NCBI RefSeq assembly: GCF_029094525.1 | Contig: NZ_CP119107.1 | Location: forward strand, 3,782,001-3,846,000 | DNA length: 64,000 nucleotides | Origin: Pullulanibacillus sp. KACC 23026 | Lineage (GTDB): Bacteria > Bacillota > Bacilli > Bacillales > Sporolactobacillaceae | Direction: 5' to 3' | Part shown: piece after piece, positions 27,719 to 39,851 of the stretch | Layout: every line of letters starts with the position of its first letter | Numbering within the stretch: position 1 is the stretch's first letter | The notes under the pieces: generated by a model | Database searches by the model: none | Told to the model about the DNA's origin: nothing | What the model saw: only the letters and a program-made list of their open reading frames with translations | Made by a program: the position numbers and the translations under genes

Positions 27719-27941
27719 GATAAAAACAAATCTCTAACAGAAGCGACTCCCTTCTAAGACTAAACCCATGCATGTTTCTCGGGCACTATTTTTATCGCTA
27801 AACGATTAGCAAAATGGGTGGTTGTCTAACGATGTGGATATTCTCTCATTTGCTGCGGACAAACGGCCGTGTCCACGGGATGCGAGTGTCCAATTCCGAG
27901 TTCTCTATAAATTCAGATCTTAAAGTTTCTTAAGCAAAAAT

Positions 27942-27980
27942 AAAGCCTAATCTTCTTTTAAGCAAGAGAGACTAGGCTTT
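27942..27980 (-). terminator. Terminator of the opp operon
   Basis: AAAGCCTA / TAGGCTTT stem with a partly paired loop followed on the minus strand by ATTTTTG, directly after the oppF stop. Confidence 0.75.
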
Positions 27981-27985
27981 TATTT

Positions 27986-29020
27986 TTATTTGAATTCGTG
28001 TTTATACGCATCATCGAACAGGTGACAAGCTACATAATGGCCTTCTTTTGCTTCCAACCATTTTGGTGTAACTTGAGCACAAATTTCCTGCGCCATTGGA
28101 CAGCGGGTTCTAAACCGGCAGCCGCTTGGTGGATTAATTGGGCTTGGTACATCTCCCTGTAAAATAATGCGCTCACGAGAACGTTCAATTTCAGGATCTG
28201 GAACTGGTATAGCAGAAAGTAATGCTTGAGTATAAGGATGAAGCGGATTGTCATATAACTCATCACTCTCAGCAAGCTCTGCCATATTTCCAAGATACAT
28301 AACGCCGACACGATCACTAATATGTTTAACCATTGAGAGATCGTGGGCAATAAATAAATAGGTTAAACCGCGCTCTTCTTGAAGTTTTCTAAGAAGATTG
28401 ACGACCTGTGCTTGAATCGATACATCAAGCGCAGAAATAGGTTCATCGGCAATAATAAATTGAGGATCTACGGCTAAAGCACGAGCAATCCCAATACGCT
28501 GACGTTGACCACCACTAAATTCGTGTGGATAACGGTTAGCATGATCTTTATTCAGACCAACGACTTGAAGAAGTTCATGGACGCGTTGACGTCGTTCTTC
28601 ACGAGTTGACGTTAAACCATGAATATCTAAGCCTTCAGCAATAATATCTTCAACGGTCATACGCGGATTAAGTGATGCATATGGGTCCTGGAAGATCATT
28701 TGCATGCTTCGATTAAATTCTTTAATTTCTTTTTGAGTTTTCTTACCATGTACAGGCTTCCCATTAAATAGGACTTCACCGCCTGTCGCTTCATACAAAC
28801 GGATAAGTGTACGACCTGTTGTCGACTTCCCACAACCAGACTCTCCTACAAGACCTAACGTTTCACCTTTGTAAATATCAAATGAAACATTATCAACAGC
28901 TTGAAGGATGGCACTGCGGCCCACTTTAAAATGCTTTTGGAGATTTTTAACTTCCATTATTTTTTCGCGACCCTCGTACTTTGAGGAAGCGGATGCCTTC
29001 TTTGTTTCTTGAGCCATCAC
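27986..29020 (-). CDS. oppF: Oligopeptide ABC transporter ATP-binding protein OppF
   Basis: 344 residues. An ABC ATPase: Walker [22 protein letters not shown]-loop [20 protein letters not shown], signature [15 protein letters not shown], Walker [13 protein letters not shown]. The C-terminal oligopeptide-transporter domain has [14 protein letters not shown] cysteines that, in this family, can hold an iron-sulphur cluster. Partner of OppD in energising peptide import. Starts four bases inside the end of oppD (ATGA overlap). Confidence 0.95.
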   Translation of the reverse strand: MMAQETKKASASSKYEGREKIMEVKNLQKHFKVGRSAILQAVDNVSFDIYKGETLGLVGESGCGKSTTGRTLIRLYEATGGEVLFNGKPVHGKKTQKEIKEFNRSMQMIFQDPYASLNPRMTVEDIIAEGLDIHGLTSTREERRQRVHELLQVVGLNKDHANRYPHEFSGGQRQRIGIARALAVDPQFIIADEPISALDVSIQAQVVNLLRKLQEERGLTYLFIAHDLSMVKHISDRVGVMYLGNMAELAESDELYDNPLHPYTQALLSAIPVPDPEIERSRERIILQGDVPSPINPPSGCRFRTRCPMAQEICAQVTPKWLEAKEGHYVACHLFDDAYKHEFK

Positions 29021-30036
29021 CGTGCACCTCCTACACTAATCGTTTCAGGGGGGTCAACCTTTGGTGCCCGCTCATCTAAGAGCCAACAAGCTGATTTCTG
29101 AGTTTCTGAAGAAGGAATCAAGTCTGGCATGTGCTCCAAACAAACCTTCATGGCATGTGGGCATCTTGCTGCAAATGGACAACCCTTCGGTGGATCAGCT
29201 AAATCTGGTGGTGATCCAGGTATTGCGAGAAGCTCAGCATCCTTTTGATTAAGACGCGGCATAGACGAAAGCAAACCCCAAGTATATGGGTGCTTTGGAC
29301 TATAGAAGATTTCATCCACTGTCCCAGTCTCTACAACTTTCCCGCCATACATAACAGCTACTCGGTGAGCCATATTGGCGACAACACCTAAGTCATGTGT
29401 GATTAAAATAATCGATGTTTCCATTTTATCTTGAAGGTCACGCATGAGATCTAATATTTGTGCTTGAATGGTCACGTCAAGAGCGGTTGTCGGCTCGTCC
29501 GCAATCAACACTTTAGGGTTACAGGCAAGAGCAATCGCAATGACAACGCGCTGCCTCATACCGCCGGAAAATTGATGCGGATATTCCTTAACACGGACTT
29601 CAGCATTTGGAATACCAACTAGCTGTAAGAGTTCTATAGCCCGCTTCTTAGCTTGAGTTGTGTTCATCTTTTGATGTTTCTTAAGCCCCTCCATGATTTG
29701 TGAACCCACTGTCATGGTAGGATTGAGAGACGTCATTGGATCTTGGAAAATCATCGAGATATCTTTACCTCGAATGTGCTGCATTTTACGTTGGCTTAGC
29801 TTCGTGAGGTCTTGGCCTTCGAAGAGAATCTCTCCGCCTGTAATTTTACCAGGAGGGTTAGGAATGAGTCCCATAACAGCCTTTGAGGTGACCGACTTTC
29901 CCGATCCTGACTCACCTACTATAGCTAAGGTTTCACCCTTTTTCAATTCAAGATTAACACCTCTTACTGCTTGAACTTTCGCAGCATAGGTTGAAAAGGT
30001 TACTTGCAGGTCTTTAATCTCTAAAAGGTTTTCCAT
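29017..30036 (-). CDS. oppD: Oligopeptide ABC transporter ATP-binding protein OppD
   Basis: 339 residues with Walker [21 protein letters not shown]-loop [21 protein letters not shown], signature [15 protein letters not shown] and Walker [13 protein letters not shown]. The C-terminal [14 protein letters not shown] cysteine motif is as in OppF. The two ATPases pair under the OppBC channel. 23 nt separate it from oppC. The start is preceded by GAAAGGGGGAAACAG. Confidence 0.95.
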   Translation of the reverse strand: MENLLEIKDLQVTFSTYAAKVQAVRGVNLELKKGETLAIVGESGSGKSVTSKAVMGLIPNPPGKITGGEILFEGQDLTKLSQRKMQHIRGKDISMIFQDPMTSLNPTMTVGSQIMEGLKKHQKMNTTQAKKRAIELLQLVGIPNAEVRVKEYPHQFSGGMRQRVVIAIALACNPKVLIADEPTTALDVTIQAQILDLMRDLQDKMETSIILITHDLGVVANMAHRVAVMYGGKVVETGTVDEIFYSPKHPYTWGLLSSMPRLNQKDAELLAIPGSPPDLADPPKGCPFAARCPHAMKVCLEHMPDLIPSSETQKSACWLLDERAPKVDPPETISVGGAR

Positions 30037-30059
30037 TCTGTTTCCCCCTTTCTCTTTGT

Positions 30060-31067
30060 CTATTTTCTCATTTTAGGATCAAATGCATCGCGCAAGCCAT
30101 CAGCAAGTAAGTTGAAGGAAATCATCAAAATACTGATGATCAACGCTGGGAATAGTGCTTGATACGGATAGATTTGCAGGTTCTGGAAACCAGATTGGTT
30201 TAACGAACCTAACGATGCTTGAGGAGCTGCAATTCCTAATCCGATGTAGCTTAAGAAAGCTTCAAAGAAAATCGCACTTGGAATTGTAAACATTAGTGTG
30301 ATAATTATTTGGCCAAGAACGTTAGGAATCAAGTGTTTCCAGATAATCCGCTGGTCAGCGCTTCCTAAAGTTCTGGCAGCAAGTACAAAGTCTTGATTTT
30401 TAAGCTTCAGGATTTGTCCGCGTACAAGTCGAGCCATGCCTGTCCAACCCGAAATAATCAATGCGAGAATGATCGATTTCATTCCAGGCTGCAGCCATAA
30501 GATTAACAAAATTAATAGGATCAAGTTTGGAATACCAATTAATAACTCAATGAATCGTTGCATGATGCTATCAATGCGGCCGCCATAATAGGCTGAAATC
30601 CCGCCATAGGCCACACCAATTAAACAGTCACCAATTGAAGCTACCAGAGCAATTATTAAAGAAATTTGAGTTCCTTTCCAGATCCTTGTCCATTGATCAC
30701 GACCAAGTGAATCTGTCCCGAACCAAAAATTATCTTTTACATGGCTTGCAGCATATTGGTCGGTTCCAGAACCGTCTTTCCCTGTAAATCCTAACCAGCC
30801 AAGGCCATGAACCTTAGGAGGCAAGTTTTGCCGCATAAGCGATTGGTCATTGTATCCCCACTTATTCATATGTGGTCCAATTAACGCCATAACCACAATA
30901 AATAAGATAACAACAAGACCTACAATTGCTGCTCTATTCTTTGATAAACGAATCCAGGCATCTTTCCAGAAACCGATACTAGGGCGTGAGACTAGATCTT
31001 TATCATCAGAAGAGAAATCAGCTGGTGTGAACAAATCTTTTGAAAGTTTATCTTTTTCTACTGTCAT
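30060..31067 (-). CDS. oppC: Oligopeptide ABC transporter permease OppC
   Basis: 335 residues with about six membrane spans and a long N-terminal cytoplasmic arm. The characteristic FGTDSLGRDQWTRIWKGTQISL precedes the second span, and the EAA loop is AARTLGSADQRIIWKHLIPN. It forms the inner-membrane channel with OppB. Its start overlaps the oppB stop by four bases, so translation is coupled. Confidence 0.95.
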   Translation of the reverse strand: MTVEKDKLSKDLFTPADFSSDDKDLVSRPSIGFWKDAWIRLSKNRAAIVGLVVILFIVVMALIGPHMNKWGYNDQSLMRQNLPPKVHGLGWLGFTGKDGSGTDQYAASHVKDNFWFGTDSLGRDQWTRIWKGTQISLIIALVASIGDCLIGVAYGGISAYYGGRIDSIMQRFIELLIGIPNLILLILLILWLQPGMKSIILALIISGWTGMARLVRGQILKLKNQDFVLAARTLGSADQRIIWKHLIPNVLGQIIITLMFTIPSAIFFEAFLSYIGLGIAAPQASLGSLNQSGFQNLQIYPYQALFPALIISILMISFNLLADGLRDAFDPKMRK

Positions 31068-31993
31068 TCTGAACGGCCTCCCCCTAGACGTATTCTTGGA
31101 TCAATGACACCGTATAGCAAATCAACAACTAATACAACAACTAGGAATAATAGTGTGTACATTAAAGTTGTTCCCATAATCATAGGGTAGTCACGCTGTG
31201 TAATACAATCAACAAATTCTGCCCCAATTCCTGGGATAGCAAAAATGTTTTCAATAACGAGTGACCCCGTCATGATATTGACCACTAACGGTCCTAAAAT
31301 GGTGATGATCGGAATCATCGCATTTCGAATCGTATGCTTGAAGATAACAGATGCACTCGTCATCCCTTTAGCCTTTGCTGTTACAATATAATCTTGACCT
31401 AAGACATCCAGCATTTCTGTCCTCATAAACCGGGCAATGGTTGCGATAACCCCAACCGCTAATGCAAAGGCTGGCATGATTTGGTACTTAGGACCGCCCC
31501 AGAAGGCAATTGGGAGCCATTGAAGCTTAACCCCTATCCAATATTGGAGAAGACCAGCAAAAACGAAAGACGGAATGGATATTCCTATTACCGATATAAA
31601 GTTAGAAAGATAATCAGCCCATGAATTTCGCTTTAGTGCGGCAATAATTCCCAGTAAGAGGCCAATAATTGATCCAACGATTACGGCTTCTAAACCAATT
31701 AAAGCTGATGGACCGATCTTAGTTGACAATATTTGCGTAACAGGACGCCCGTTTTGAGCAAAGGAAACCCCTAAGTCACCATGGAGCATATTCCCCATAT
31801 ACGTCATAAATTGAACAGGTATTGGATCGTCTAAATGATAGTTATGCTTTAATATTGCTATCTGTTCTGTCGTTAATTTCTGAGAATTAAACGGTGAACC
31901 CGGTAATAATTCCATCATGAGGAAAGTGATCGCTGCAATGATGATTAATGTTACGATGAGATAGCCAATTCGACCAGCGATGTATCTAATCAA
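31064..31993 (-). CDS. oppB: Oligopeptide ABC transporter permease OppB
   Basis: 309 residues, six membrane spans; EAA loop RFMRTEMLDVLGQDYIVTAKAKGMTSASVIFKHTIRNAMIPI. I chose the TTG at 31993, because AAGGAGGG lies 6 nt before it and the N-terminus then reads LIRYIAGRIGYLIVTLIIIAAITF, matching the family; the frame extends upstream to 32083 without a ribosome site. It is separated from oppA by a gap with a perfect hairpin, which should lower its expression relative to oppA. Confidence 0.92.
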   Translation of the reverse strand: MIRYIAGRIGYLIVTLIIIAAITFLMMELLPGSPFNSQKLTTEQIAILKHNYHLDDPIPVQFMTYMGNMLHGDLGVSFAQNGRPVTQILSTKIGPSALIGLEAVIVGSIIGLLLGIIAALKRNSWADYLSNFISVIGISIPSFVFAGLLQYWIGVKLQWLPIAFWGGPKYQIMPAFALAVGVIATIARFMRTEMLDVLGQDYIVTAKAKGMTSASVIFKHTIRNAMIPIITILGPLVVNIMTGSLVIENIFAIPGIGAEFVDCITQRDYPMIMGTTLMYTLLFLVVVLVVDLLYGVIDPRIRLGGGRSE

Positions 31994-32167
31994 TGTCAAC
32001 CCTCCTTGTATTTTGAAAAAAAATGTCGAAAGTTCTTTATAAAGCCACTTTATTAGTTTAATAGAAAAACAGTTATCTGACAAGTTTAAATGGAAGGGTT
32101 TGCCTTAGCAGTTTTTAGTACATGACTTTTACGCGTTAAATCAAAAGACTATTTGTTGCGTTTTAAA

Positions 32168-32197
32168 AGGGGTACATGTCAGTTGACATATACCCCT
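32168..32197 (-). terminator. Internal attenuator between oppA and oppB
   Basis: AGGGGTACATGTCA / TGACATATACCCCT, a near-perfect 14-bp stem with a 2-nt loop followed by TTTTAAAA on the minus strand. Partial read-through would give excess oppA binding protein over the membrane components, as is usual for such operons. Confidence 0.75.
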
Positions 32198-32227
32198 GAT
32201 TTTACCTTTTATACCTATTAGCAAATT

Positions 32228-33913
32228 TTAGTGCTTTTTAACTGACATGTATTTGTAGCTGTAATCGAAACCGAATGGGTGCAATTTGAAGTTAACCAAG
32301 TATGGTTTAACTAGTGTAGCTCCACCTTGTTGATACATAAGACCGAGTGCACCATCTTGTTGGATTAAGATTTTTTCTGCATCCAACATATCTTGGTCAC
32401 GTTTCTTAAGGTCGGTTGTATTTTGAGCATCTTTAATTAAAGCATCATATTGCTTATTGGAATAACCCATCTGGTTGTTACCATTACCAGTTGTGAACAT
32501 ATCAAGGAATGTCATTGGATCTTGATAGTCAGGGCCCCAACCAGCTGTAACGATGTCGTATTTCATGCTGGATTCTTTATCAAGCATGACTTTGAACTCC
32601 TGTTGGTTAACTGATACAGTCAAACCAGGAAGGTTCGTTTGAAGCTGATCTTGGATATAAGAGATCTCATTTTTATAAGTATCAGTATCATAAGCAAGGA
32701 TTTCAAGATTAATTTTGCTTACGCCAAGCTCTTTCAAACCTTTTTTCCAGTACTTCTTAGCTTGAGCGAGATCATAATCTTGCAGGCTGCCGTTCTCTTC
32801 ACGGAAATCTTGACCGTCTTGAGTTTTGTAGAAGCCTTTTGGAACAAGACCCGTTGCGTCAATTGAGCCATCGTTAACAAGTTTGCTTAAGAAAGGTTGA
32901 CGATCCCAAGCCATTGAAATCGCTTTACGGATATCAGGATTTTTCAAGTACTTGTTTTGCTCATTGAATTTCAAATAATAAACAGAAGTACCAAGTGTTT
33001 GATGGAATTCAGGACTTGATTTGTATTTATTTACATAATCACCAGTAAGAACAACTGCGTCGATTTGACCGCCGTTGTAGAGATTGATTTGAGCTTGCTC
33101 ATCTTTTACAACTTTTTCATTGATTTGGCTAACTTGAACATCTTTAGCATCCCAATAATTTGGGTTCTTTTTGTACGTCCAACCTGCACCAAGCTGCCAG
33201 CTCGAAAGAACATATGGACCGTTGTAAACCGCTTTGTCAGCACTTAGGCCGTAGTCTTTGCCTTGAGCTTCCACGAATTTTTGATCTTTTGGATAGAAAG
33301 TTGCCATTGCAAATAATGACTTATAGAAAGGAACTTGGTGAGTTAATGTAACTTGAAGCGTGTGATCATCCACTGCTTTAACACCAAGGTCTGTAACAGG
33401 CTTTTTGCCAGCCATAATATCTTCAGAATTTAAAACTCCCAAAGTTGGGAAAAGGTAGCTGTAAGTAACGTTTTTCGTTTTTGGATTAACAACGTCTTGC
33501 CAAGCATAAACGAAGTCTTTAGCTGTAACTGGGTCGCCGTTGCTCCATTTTGCATTTGGTTGAAGCTTGAACGTGTAAACAGAGTTACCAGCACTGTCCT
33601 TAGTGATCGTTGGGTCGCCAACGGCTAAAGCTGGAACTAAGTTATTGTTATCATCGATTGTGTAAAGCCCCTCGTAAACTTGACCAGCGACTTGGAAGGA
33701 TACTTGGTCGTTAGCTACGGCTGTATCTAACGTTGGAATATCTTCCGTTGTTGCGAAGTTGATTACTTGAGTATAATTTGAATCTGCTGATGAAGAACCT
33801 TTATCAGACGATGATTTGTTGTCTGATTTTTTGCTGGATCCACAAGCAGAAAGGACCATACTTAGCGCTAAAACTAGCACAAGTACTAAGGACCATTTTG
33901 ACTTTCCTCTCAT
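32228..33913 (-). CDS. oppA: Oligopeptide-binding lipoprotein OppA
   Basis: 561 residues. Signal peptide MRGKSKWSLVLVLVLALSMVLSAC with the lipobox LSA-C, then a Ser/Lys-rich linker (GSSKKSDNKSSSDKGSSS) and a family-5 solute-binding domain. The typical LQPNAKWSNGDPVTAKDFVYAWQ and MAWDRQPF segments are present. It captures peptides outside the membrane for OppBCDF and in Bacillus also imports signalling peptides that affect competence and sporulation. First gene of the operon; GGGAGGTCATCTCAAC precedes the ATG. Confidence 0.95.
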   Translation of the reverse strand: MRGKSKWSLVLVLVLALSMVLSACGSSKKSDNKSSSDKGSSSADSNYTQVINFATTEDIPTLDTAVANDQVSFQVAGQVYEGLYTIDDNNNLVPALAVGDPTITKDSAGNSVYTFKLQPNAKWSNGDPVTAKDFVYAWQDVVNPKTKNVTYSYLFPTLGVLNSEDIMAGKKPVTDLGVKAVDDHTLQVTLTHQVPFYKSLFAMATFYPKDQKFVEAQGKDYGLSADKAVYNGPYVLSSWQLGAGWTYKKNPNYWDAKDVQVSQINEKVVKDEQAQINLYNGGQIDAVVLTGDYVNKYKSSPEFHQTLGTSVYYLKFNEQNKYLKNPDIRKAISMAWDRQPFLSKLVNDGSIDATGLVPKGFYKTQDGQDFREENGSLQDYDLAQAKKYWKKGLKELGVSKINLEILAYDTDTYKNEISYIQDQLQTNLPGLTVSVNQQEFKVMLDKESSMKYDIVTAGWGPDYQDPMTFLDMFTTGNGNNQMGYSNKQYDALIKDAQNTTDLKKRDQDMLDAEKILIQQDGALGLMYQQGGATLVKPYLVNFKLHPFGFDYSYKYMSVKKH

Positions 33914-34253
33914 GTTGAGATGACCTCCCTATTTTTATATAGTTAAACGATGAGCAAATTGAAATACTTTTCAGACTTCTATTTGCCCTTCGTTTTCGAT
34001 TATACAAGTTTCCTAATTCATTTGCATAGCACTTTTTTTAAATAAAATTTAAGATTACTGAAATATTCACTATTTCGCCCATAAAAACGGGACTTTTGTC
34101 CTAGTATTCATTACACTAATTTTACCGTTTATTTACATTCAAAAACTTTTTCTAGTAGTATTGACTCAACTCCTATTTAAAGTGATGGTATAATATTCTT
34201 TTTTGGTCATACTAATTCTTAGTCGCACGACATGTTTCGGAGGTTTCTTAATA
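33914..34253. other. Divergent promoter region oppA / DUF3899 gene
   Basis: 340 nt without a gene. On the plus strand an extended -10 promoter, TGGTATAAT with TATAAT at 34189-34194, lies 60 nt before the DUF3899 start. The oppA promoter is not pinned down; the minus strand has several A/T-rich candidates. Confidence 0.45.
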
Positions 34254-34643
34254 ATGAACCAGACTAATTTGAAATGGACACTTTATTCTTTTGCCGGATG
34301 TCTATTGTTATCCCTCATTTTCCAGTTTTATATGTATAAAAATGTGTTTAATTTAACAGATCTTATTAACGATTTATTTCTCGCCGGCCTCACTTTCTTT
34401 TGCATCGGTGGTTTTATGTTTGTGATTCAAAGCGGTTTTTTTGATGTCCCTGTTAATTCAATTAAGATGTTTTGGAGATCCGTCTCAAAGCTTGGAAGGT
34501 GGATCCGTGATAATGAAGGGGATGAGGACCAACCGCTTTATGACTATGGAAAAAGAAAGAGCAGGCATCCTTTTGCCCTCTCCAGTGCGTTAATAGGTTT
34601 ATTTTTTTGTCTCTTGAGCTTTGCCCTAAGTCTCTCGCTGTAA
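34254..34643 (+). CDS. DUF3899-type small membrane protein
   Basis: 129 residues with three membrane spans: LYSFAGCLLLSLIFQFYMY, LINDLFLAGLTFFCIGGFMFVIQ and the C-terminal SALIGLFFCLLSFALSL. The loop FDVPVNSIKMFWRSVSK and a charged patch RDNEGDEDQPLYDYGKRK match the DUF3899 pattern. Function unknown. The ATG at 34254 has CGGAGG upstream; the frame opens at 34203 without support. Confidence 0.65.
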   Translation: MNQTNLKWTLYSFAGCLLLSLIFQFYMYKNVFNLTDLINDLFLAGLTFFCIGGFMFVIQSGFFDVPVNSIKMFWRSVSKLGRWIRDNEGDEDQPLYDYGKRKSRHPFALSSALIGLFFCLLSFALSLSL

Positions 34644-34739
34644 TTGGCGGGAGACTTTTTAAGAACAGGATGTTTTACCAAGTTTACTATTTGTATTTTC
34701 CAACAAAATGTTTATAATAATAATTAAATTATTTTTTTG

Positions 34740-36054
<1,315 letters not shown>

Positions 36055-36090
36055 AATTTAAACCTTTTTTAAACAAAGGCTCATACTAAA

Positions 36091-36124
36091 AAGAAGACGC
36101 TCACCTAAATGAGCGTCTTCTTTT
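36091..36124. terminator. Bidirectional terminator trpS / yjbA
   Basis: Perfect AAGAAGACGCTCA / TGAGCGTCTTCTT stem with 5-nt loop and flanking A/T runs, between convergent genes. Confidence 0.92.
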
Positions 36125-36170
36125 CTAACTTCAAAGAATGCTATTCACCTTTTCAGAGCCTCTTCTTCTA

Positions 36171-36914
36171 CTAGTTCACTTTAGAAACATGTTCGAGTTC
36201 CCAGATTTTCTCAAAATAGGGTTGACCTTTAATAAGCCGCTCACAGAGGTCCTGATGCTTATCAGACCAACCTTCTTTAATGGATTCAAACAGGCGATCC
36301 CAGGCTTCTTGGAATTCTAATGTTCTGCTTTCAAGATAATTTTTTGGAAACCATTCGGTATACCAATAACGCATCTCTTCAATATTTCCAGATGTTTTCA
36401 GCTGATCTAAAGCCATGAAAAGAATTTGCTTAAGCTGCCGTTCCTTCCTTGTCAGTCCTCTCATCCAATTCGGATGCGGTGAAAGAATATGATATTCTTT
36501 TTCCGAAACGGGTTCCCAATGATAATAAGAGGTTTCTAATTCCTCGGCTTTTTCCAAGATCATTTTTTCCTGTCTTGGAATCATACGACTTTTTCGAATT
36601 GGAATGGTGTAACCCAATGTATCCACTACGATATGGCGTTTTCCATCGGTTGCGATAAAGGCGTATTCAATCACTTCTCTTTGATTGTTTTTCCTTATGT
36701 AACTTTTATTTCGAACATCTTCTAATAGACTAGGCGGAAGATCAGTTAAATCATTTTCAATCCGTTCAAACAGTTTGGGCTCGACCTTGATCAGTGGCGC
36801 CTGGTCTAATAGTTCAATAAAATCATGCTTCCGCCATTCATGAAAGTCGCAGACATTATAACCATTTTCTTCGCCTTCGAACCAATTCACCCATACATCT
36901 CCTATGAGTTCCAT
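36171..36914 (-). CDS. yjbA: UPF0736 protein YjbA
   Basis: 247 residues. The opening [26 protein letters not shown] is the hallmark of the YjbA family found in Bacillus. It is a soluble protein rich in charged and aromatic residues ([43 protein letters not shown]). No biochemical function is known. It sits next to trpS as in B. subtilis and converges on it. Confidence 0.9.
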   Translation of the reverse strand: MELIGDVWVNWFEGEENGYNVCDFHEWRKHDFIELLDQAPLIKVEPKLFERIENDLTDLPPSLLEDVRNKSYIRKNNQREVIEYAFIATDGKRHIVVDTLGYTIPIRKSRMIPRQEKMILEKAEELETSYYHWEPVSEKEYHILSPHPNWMRGLTRKERQLKQILFMALDQLKTSGNIEEMRYWYTEWFPKNYLESRTLEFQEAWDRLFESIKEGWSDKHQDLCERLIKGQPYFEKIWELEHVSKVN

Positions 36915-37019
36915 GATGATCTTCCCTCGCTTTTAAATATTTGCCAACAGTATGGTCAGAAAGTCATGGAAATATTCCTAAGGTCTGTTTATTGTTGTTA
37001 ATATATCCTATATATTCCT

Positions 37020-37223
37020 TTAAATAGACGGGAAATAAAGGGAGAGCCACATCAGCAATAGCCCCCCTACAAAGAGGTAACTTTCGGGTCTATGTACAAC
37101 AAAATGGAAATAGTCTACGGCAGTATGCCCCATTGTTAATAAATTCAAAAAAGCAATCAGAGTCACTCCTCCAGCAACAGCTAGGCCAAAGCCAATAAAT
37201 AAAAACAGGACACGGACAATCAT
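37020..37223 (-). CDS. Small two-helix membrane protein (67 residues)
   Basis: MIVRVLFLFIGFGLAVAGGVTLIAFLNLL forms the first span; after the loop TMGHTAVDYFHFVVHRPE a second span SYLFVGGLLLMWLSLYF follows. I chose the ATG at 37223, as AAAGGAGAGGGACAA lies directly before it; the frame is open to 37367 without a ribosome site. It lies between yjbA and fabF. Function unknown. Confidence 0.7.
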   Translation of the reverse strand: MIVRVLFLFIGFGLAVAGGVTLIAFLNLLTMGHTAVDYFHFVVHRPESYLFVGGLLLMWLSLYFPSI

Positions 37224-37373
37224 TTGTCCCTCTCCTTTCCATACCTTCATGCGCAGGCGGCTTGTCCGTTTCTTAATTATCCCTATGCTTAAAAAGGCGT
37301 CAGTATGAAAGAGATAAACAAAAAAGACATAGAATTGGATGACCAGAAGGAGAAAGGACTGACACATCGATCA

Positions 37374-37410
37374 ATTAGGCGTAACCTAGATTCCCTATTC
37401 CGCCCCACCG
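37374..37410. repeat. Solitary degenerate copy of the 82-bp array unit
   Basis: GGCGTAACCTAGATTCCCTATTCCGCC resembles the array element GCGTAACG-GATTCGCTATCCGCC of 15417-16207 at roughly three positions in four. It lacks the inverted partner CGTTACGC. Chance similarity cannot be excluded. Confidence 0.35.
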
Positions 37411-37460
37411 CACACAGCAAGTTCCGCCAGTAGATATGCAACGAGGATGTTTTCTAATCA

Positions 37461-37490
37461 AAAAAGCGCCCCAATATGGGAGCGCTTTTT
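37461..37490 (-). terminator. Terminator of fabH-fabF
   Basis: AAAAAGCGCCCC / GGGAGCGCTTTTT stem, 12 nt past the fabF stop, with a T-run on the minus strand. Confidence 0.9.
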
Positions 37491-37501
37491 GATTCATTCT
37501 C

Positions 37502-38740
37502 TTAGGCTTCGTAACGCTTGAAGACAAGTGTAGCGTTGTGACCGCCAAAACCAAATGAGTTGCTCATCGAAACATTAACCTCATGCTTACGAGCTTCATT
37601 TGGCACATAATCCAAATCACATTCTTCATCTGGCGTTTCATAATTAATGGTTGGTGGGACAATATTGTTCTCAATTGACTTTATAGCAAAGATCGCTTCA
37701 ACACCGCCAGACGCACCAAGTAAATGGCCTGTAGCCGATTTGGTTGAACTCATTGGAATTTTATAAGCCTGCTCACCAAATACCGTTTTAACAGCGGCTG
37801 TTTCATTGCCATCATTCAATGGGGTACTTGTCCCATGTGCATTAATATAATTCACATCGTCTGGTGACAAACCAGCATCGTCTAGTGCCATCTTCATAGA
37901 ACGCGTTGCTCCCGGACCGCCTGGTTCAATCGCAGTTATATGATAAGCATCACCTGTTGAGCCATAGCCCATAACTTCTGCATAGATATGGGCCCCGCGT
38001 GCAAGAGCCGAATCCAATGCTTCAAGCACAAGAATGCCTGCTCCCTCTCCCATTACGAAACCATCGCGATTTTTATCAAATGGCCGCGATGCCGTCTTAG
38101 GATCCGGATTGAACGACAAGGCTTTCGCAGAGCTAAATCCAGCAAAAGACATATGAACAAGCGGTGCCTCAGCCCCTCCAGAAATAATAATATCGTTATC
38201 ACCACGCTGGATTGCTTTGAAGGCATCTCCGATCGAGTTCGTACCCGTTGCACAAGCTGTAACTGTACAAGAGTTAATGCCCTTTGCTCCAAGCTGAATG
38301 GAGACTTGCCCTGAAGCCATATCCGGAATCATCATTGGCACAAAGAACGGTGAAACGCGTCTCCAGCCCTTTTCAAGCCCTGTACGGAATTGCTCTTCAT
38401 ACGTTTCCATTCCGCCAATCCCAGAGCCAATCCATACACCGACTCGATAAGCATTTTCTTCATTGATAGTTAAGTTTGCATCTTCTACCGCCATTTTGGC
38501 AGCTGCGACGGCATATTGAGTAAAGCGATCCATCCGTCTTGCTTCTTTTTTTTCTATAAAATCCCCTGGATTAAATCCTTTTACTTCCCCTGCAACCTTC
38601 GCAGGAAAATCATCGGGGTTGACTCGGGTGACTACATCGATCCCTGATTTCCCTGCTAGGAGATTATCCCAAGTTGTTCCCACATTAAGGCCTAAAGGTG
38701 TTACAGCACCCATGCCAGTCACGACAACACGACGTTTCAT
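37502..38740 (-). CDS. fabF: 3-oxoacyl-[acyl-carrier-protein] synthase 2
   Basis: 412 residues (B. subtilis 413). Elongating ketosynthase of type II fatty-acid synthesis. The catalytic triad is visible: Cys in [16 protein letters not shown], His in [17 protein letters not shown], His in [17 protein letters not shown]. The N-terminus [17 protein letters not shown] is typical. The ATG at 38740 has AAAGGAG upstream; an ATG at 38761 is in frame but without a ribosome site. It follows fabH by 126 nt with no terminator between, so they are probably co-transcribed. Confidence 0.96.
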   Translation of the reverse strand: MKRRVVVTGMGAVTPLGLNVGTTWDNLLAGKSGIDVVTRVNPDDFPAKVAGEVKGFNPGDFIEKKEARRMDRFTQYAVAAAKMAVEDANLTINEENAYRVGVWIGSGIGGMETYEEQFRTGLEKGWRRVSPFFVPMMIPDMASGQVSIQLGAKGINSCTVTACATGTNSIGDAFKAIQRGDNDIIISGGAEAPLVHMSFAGFSSAKALSFNPDPKTASRPFDKNRDGFVMGEGAGILVLEALDSALARGAHIYAEVMGYGSTGDAYHITAIEPGGPGATRSMKMALDDAGLSPDDVNYINAHGTSTPLNDGNETAAVKTVFGEQAYKIPMSSTKSATGHLLGASGGVEAIFAIKSIENNIVPPTINYETPDEECDLDYVPNEARKHEVNVSMSNSFGFGGHNATLVFKRYEA

Positions 38741-38866
38741 GACGAAAGTTCTCCTTTCCATGACCTGAACAAAATAAACTTACAACACGACGTTCAATAA
38801 AAAATAAAGAGATAAATGCGTATTATATCTATTGTATATTACCTCATTCTTACGAAAAAGAGCAAA

Positions 38867-39802
38867 CTATTTTCCCCATCTAAGGGTTAAGGCTCCCCAT
38901 GTGAGGCCGCCTCCAAAGCCAACGAGCACCAACAAATCATTGTCTTTTATTCGCCCTGACTCAACTGCATCACAGAGGGCGAGAGGAATCGAAGAAGAGG
39001 ACGTGTTTCCATATTTGTGAACCGTTTTAATCATCTTTTCCTCAGGTAATTCGAGACGTTCTCGAGCAGCCTCCATGATCCGGATGTTCGCTTGATGCGG
39101 GATTAAATGGTCGATATCCTCTTTCGCTAACCCAGCTTTTTCAACGACATTCACCGAGGAATCACCCATTTGACGAACCGCAAATTTAAAGACTTCACGA
39201 CCGTTCATGTAAATGTGTGGTCCATCTTGAAACAGTTCTTTGGCTTTGGTGCCATCGGAGCCAAGTTCAAAGGATAAAATTCCTTTTCCTTCTGATACTT
39301 TCCCAATGACAGCTGCACTGGCAGCATCACCGAACAAGACCGCTGTGTTACGGTCTTCCCAATTCGTTATTTTAGAGAGCTTTTCCACACCAACAACTAA
39401 TATATTCTTATATACATTCGTTTCAATAAATTGTTTTGCCGTTACCATCCCGTAAATAAACCCAGCACAGGCTGCACTTATATCCATTGCCGCCGCCTTG
39501 GTTGCTTGAAGCTTTCCTTGAATCAGGCTTGCTACAGACGGGAATCCATAATCCGGGGTGACCGTAGCCACCAATATTAAATCGAGATCTTGACCCGTTA
39601 ATCCTGCATCTTCCAAAGCTTGTTTTGCGGCTTCATAGGCCATATCAGAAGTATTGGTTTGATCATCTGCAATGCGGCGTTCCTCAATCCCAGTCCGAGT
39701 GCGAATCCACTCATCAGATGTATCCACTAATTTCTCAAGATCGAAGTTAGTTAACACTTTATCTGGCACATATTTCCCGATTCCAATAATCCCTACACCC
39801 AT
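38867..39802 (-). CDS. fabH: 3-oxoacyl-[acyl-carrier-protein] synthase 3
   Basis: 311 residues. Initiating ketosynthase: joins acetyl- or branched acyl-CoA with malonyl-ACP. Catalytic Cys in [14 protein letters not shown], His in [14 protein letters not shown] and Asn in [11 protein letters not shown] are all present. The ATG at 39802 ([15 protein letters not shown]) has GAGAGGGGC upstream; the frame extends to 39835 without support. It is the first gene of the fabH-fabF unit and carries a FapR-like operator in its leader. Confidence 0.95.
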   Translation of the reverse strand: MGVGIIGIGKYVPDKVLTNFDLEKLVDTSDEWIRTRTGIEERRIADDQTNTSDMAYEAAKQALEDAGLTGQDLDLILVATVTPDYGFPSVASLIQGKLQATKAAAMDISAACAGFIYGMVTAKQFIETNVYKNILVVGVEKLSKITNWEDRNTAVLFGDAASAAVIGKVSEGKGILSFELGSDGTKAKELFQDGPHIYMNGREVFKFAVRQMGDSSVNVVEKAGLAKEDIDHLIPHQANIRIMEAARERLELPEEKMIKTVHKYGNTSSSSIPLALCDAVESGRIKDNDLLVLVGFGGGLTWGALTLRWGK

Positions 39803-39851
39803 GTTTCTAGCCCCTCTCAATGTATATGTCAACAAAAATTATTATCAAATA

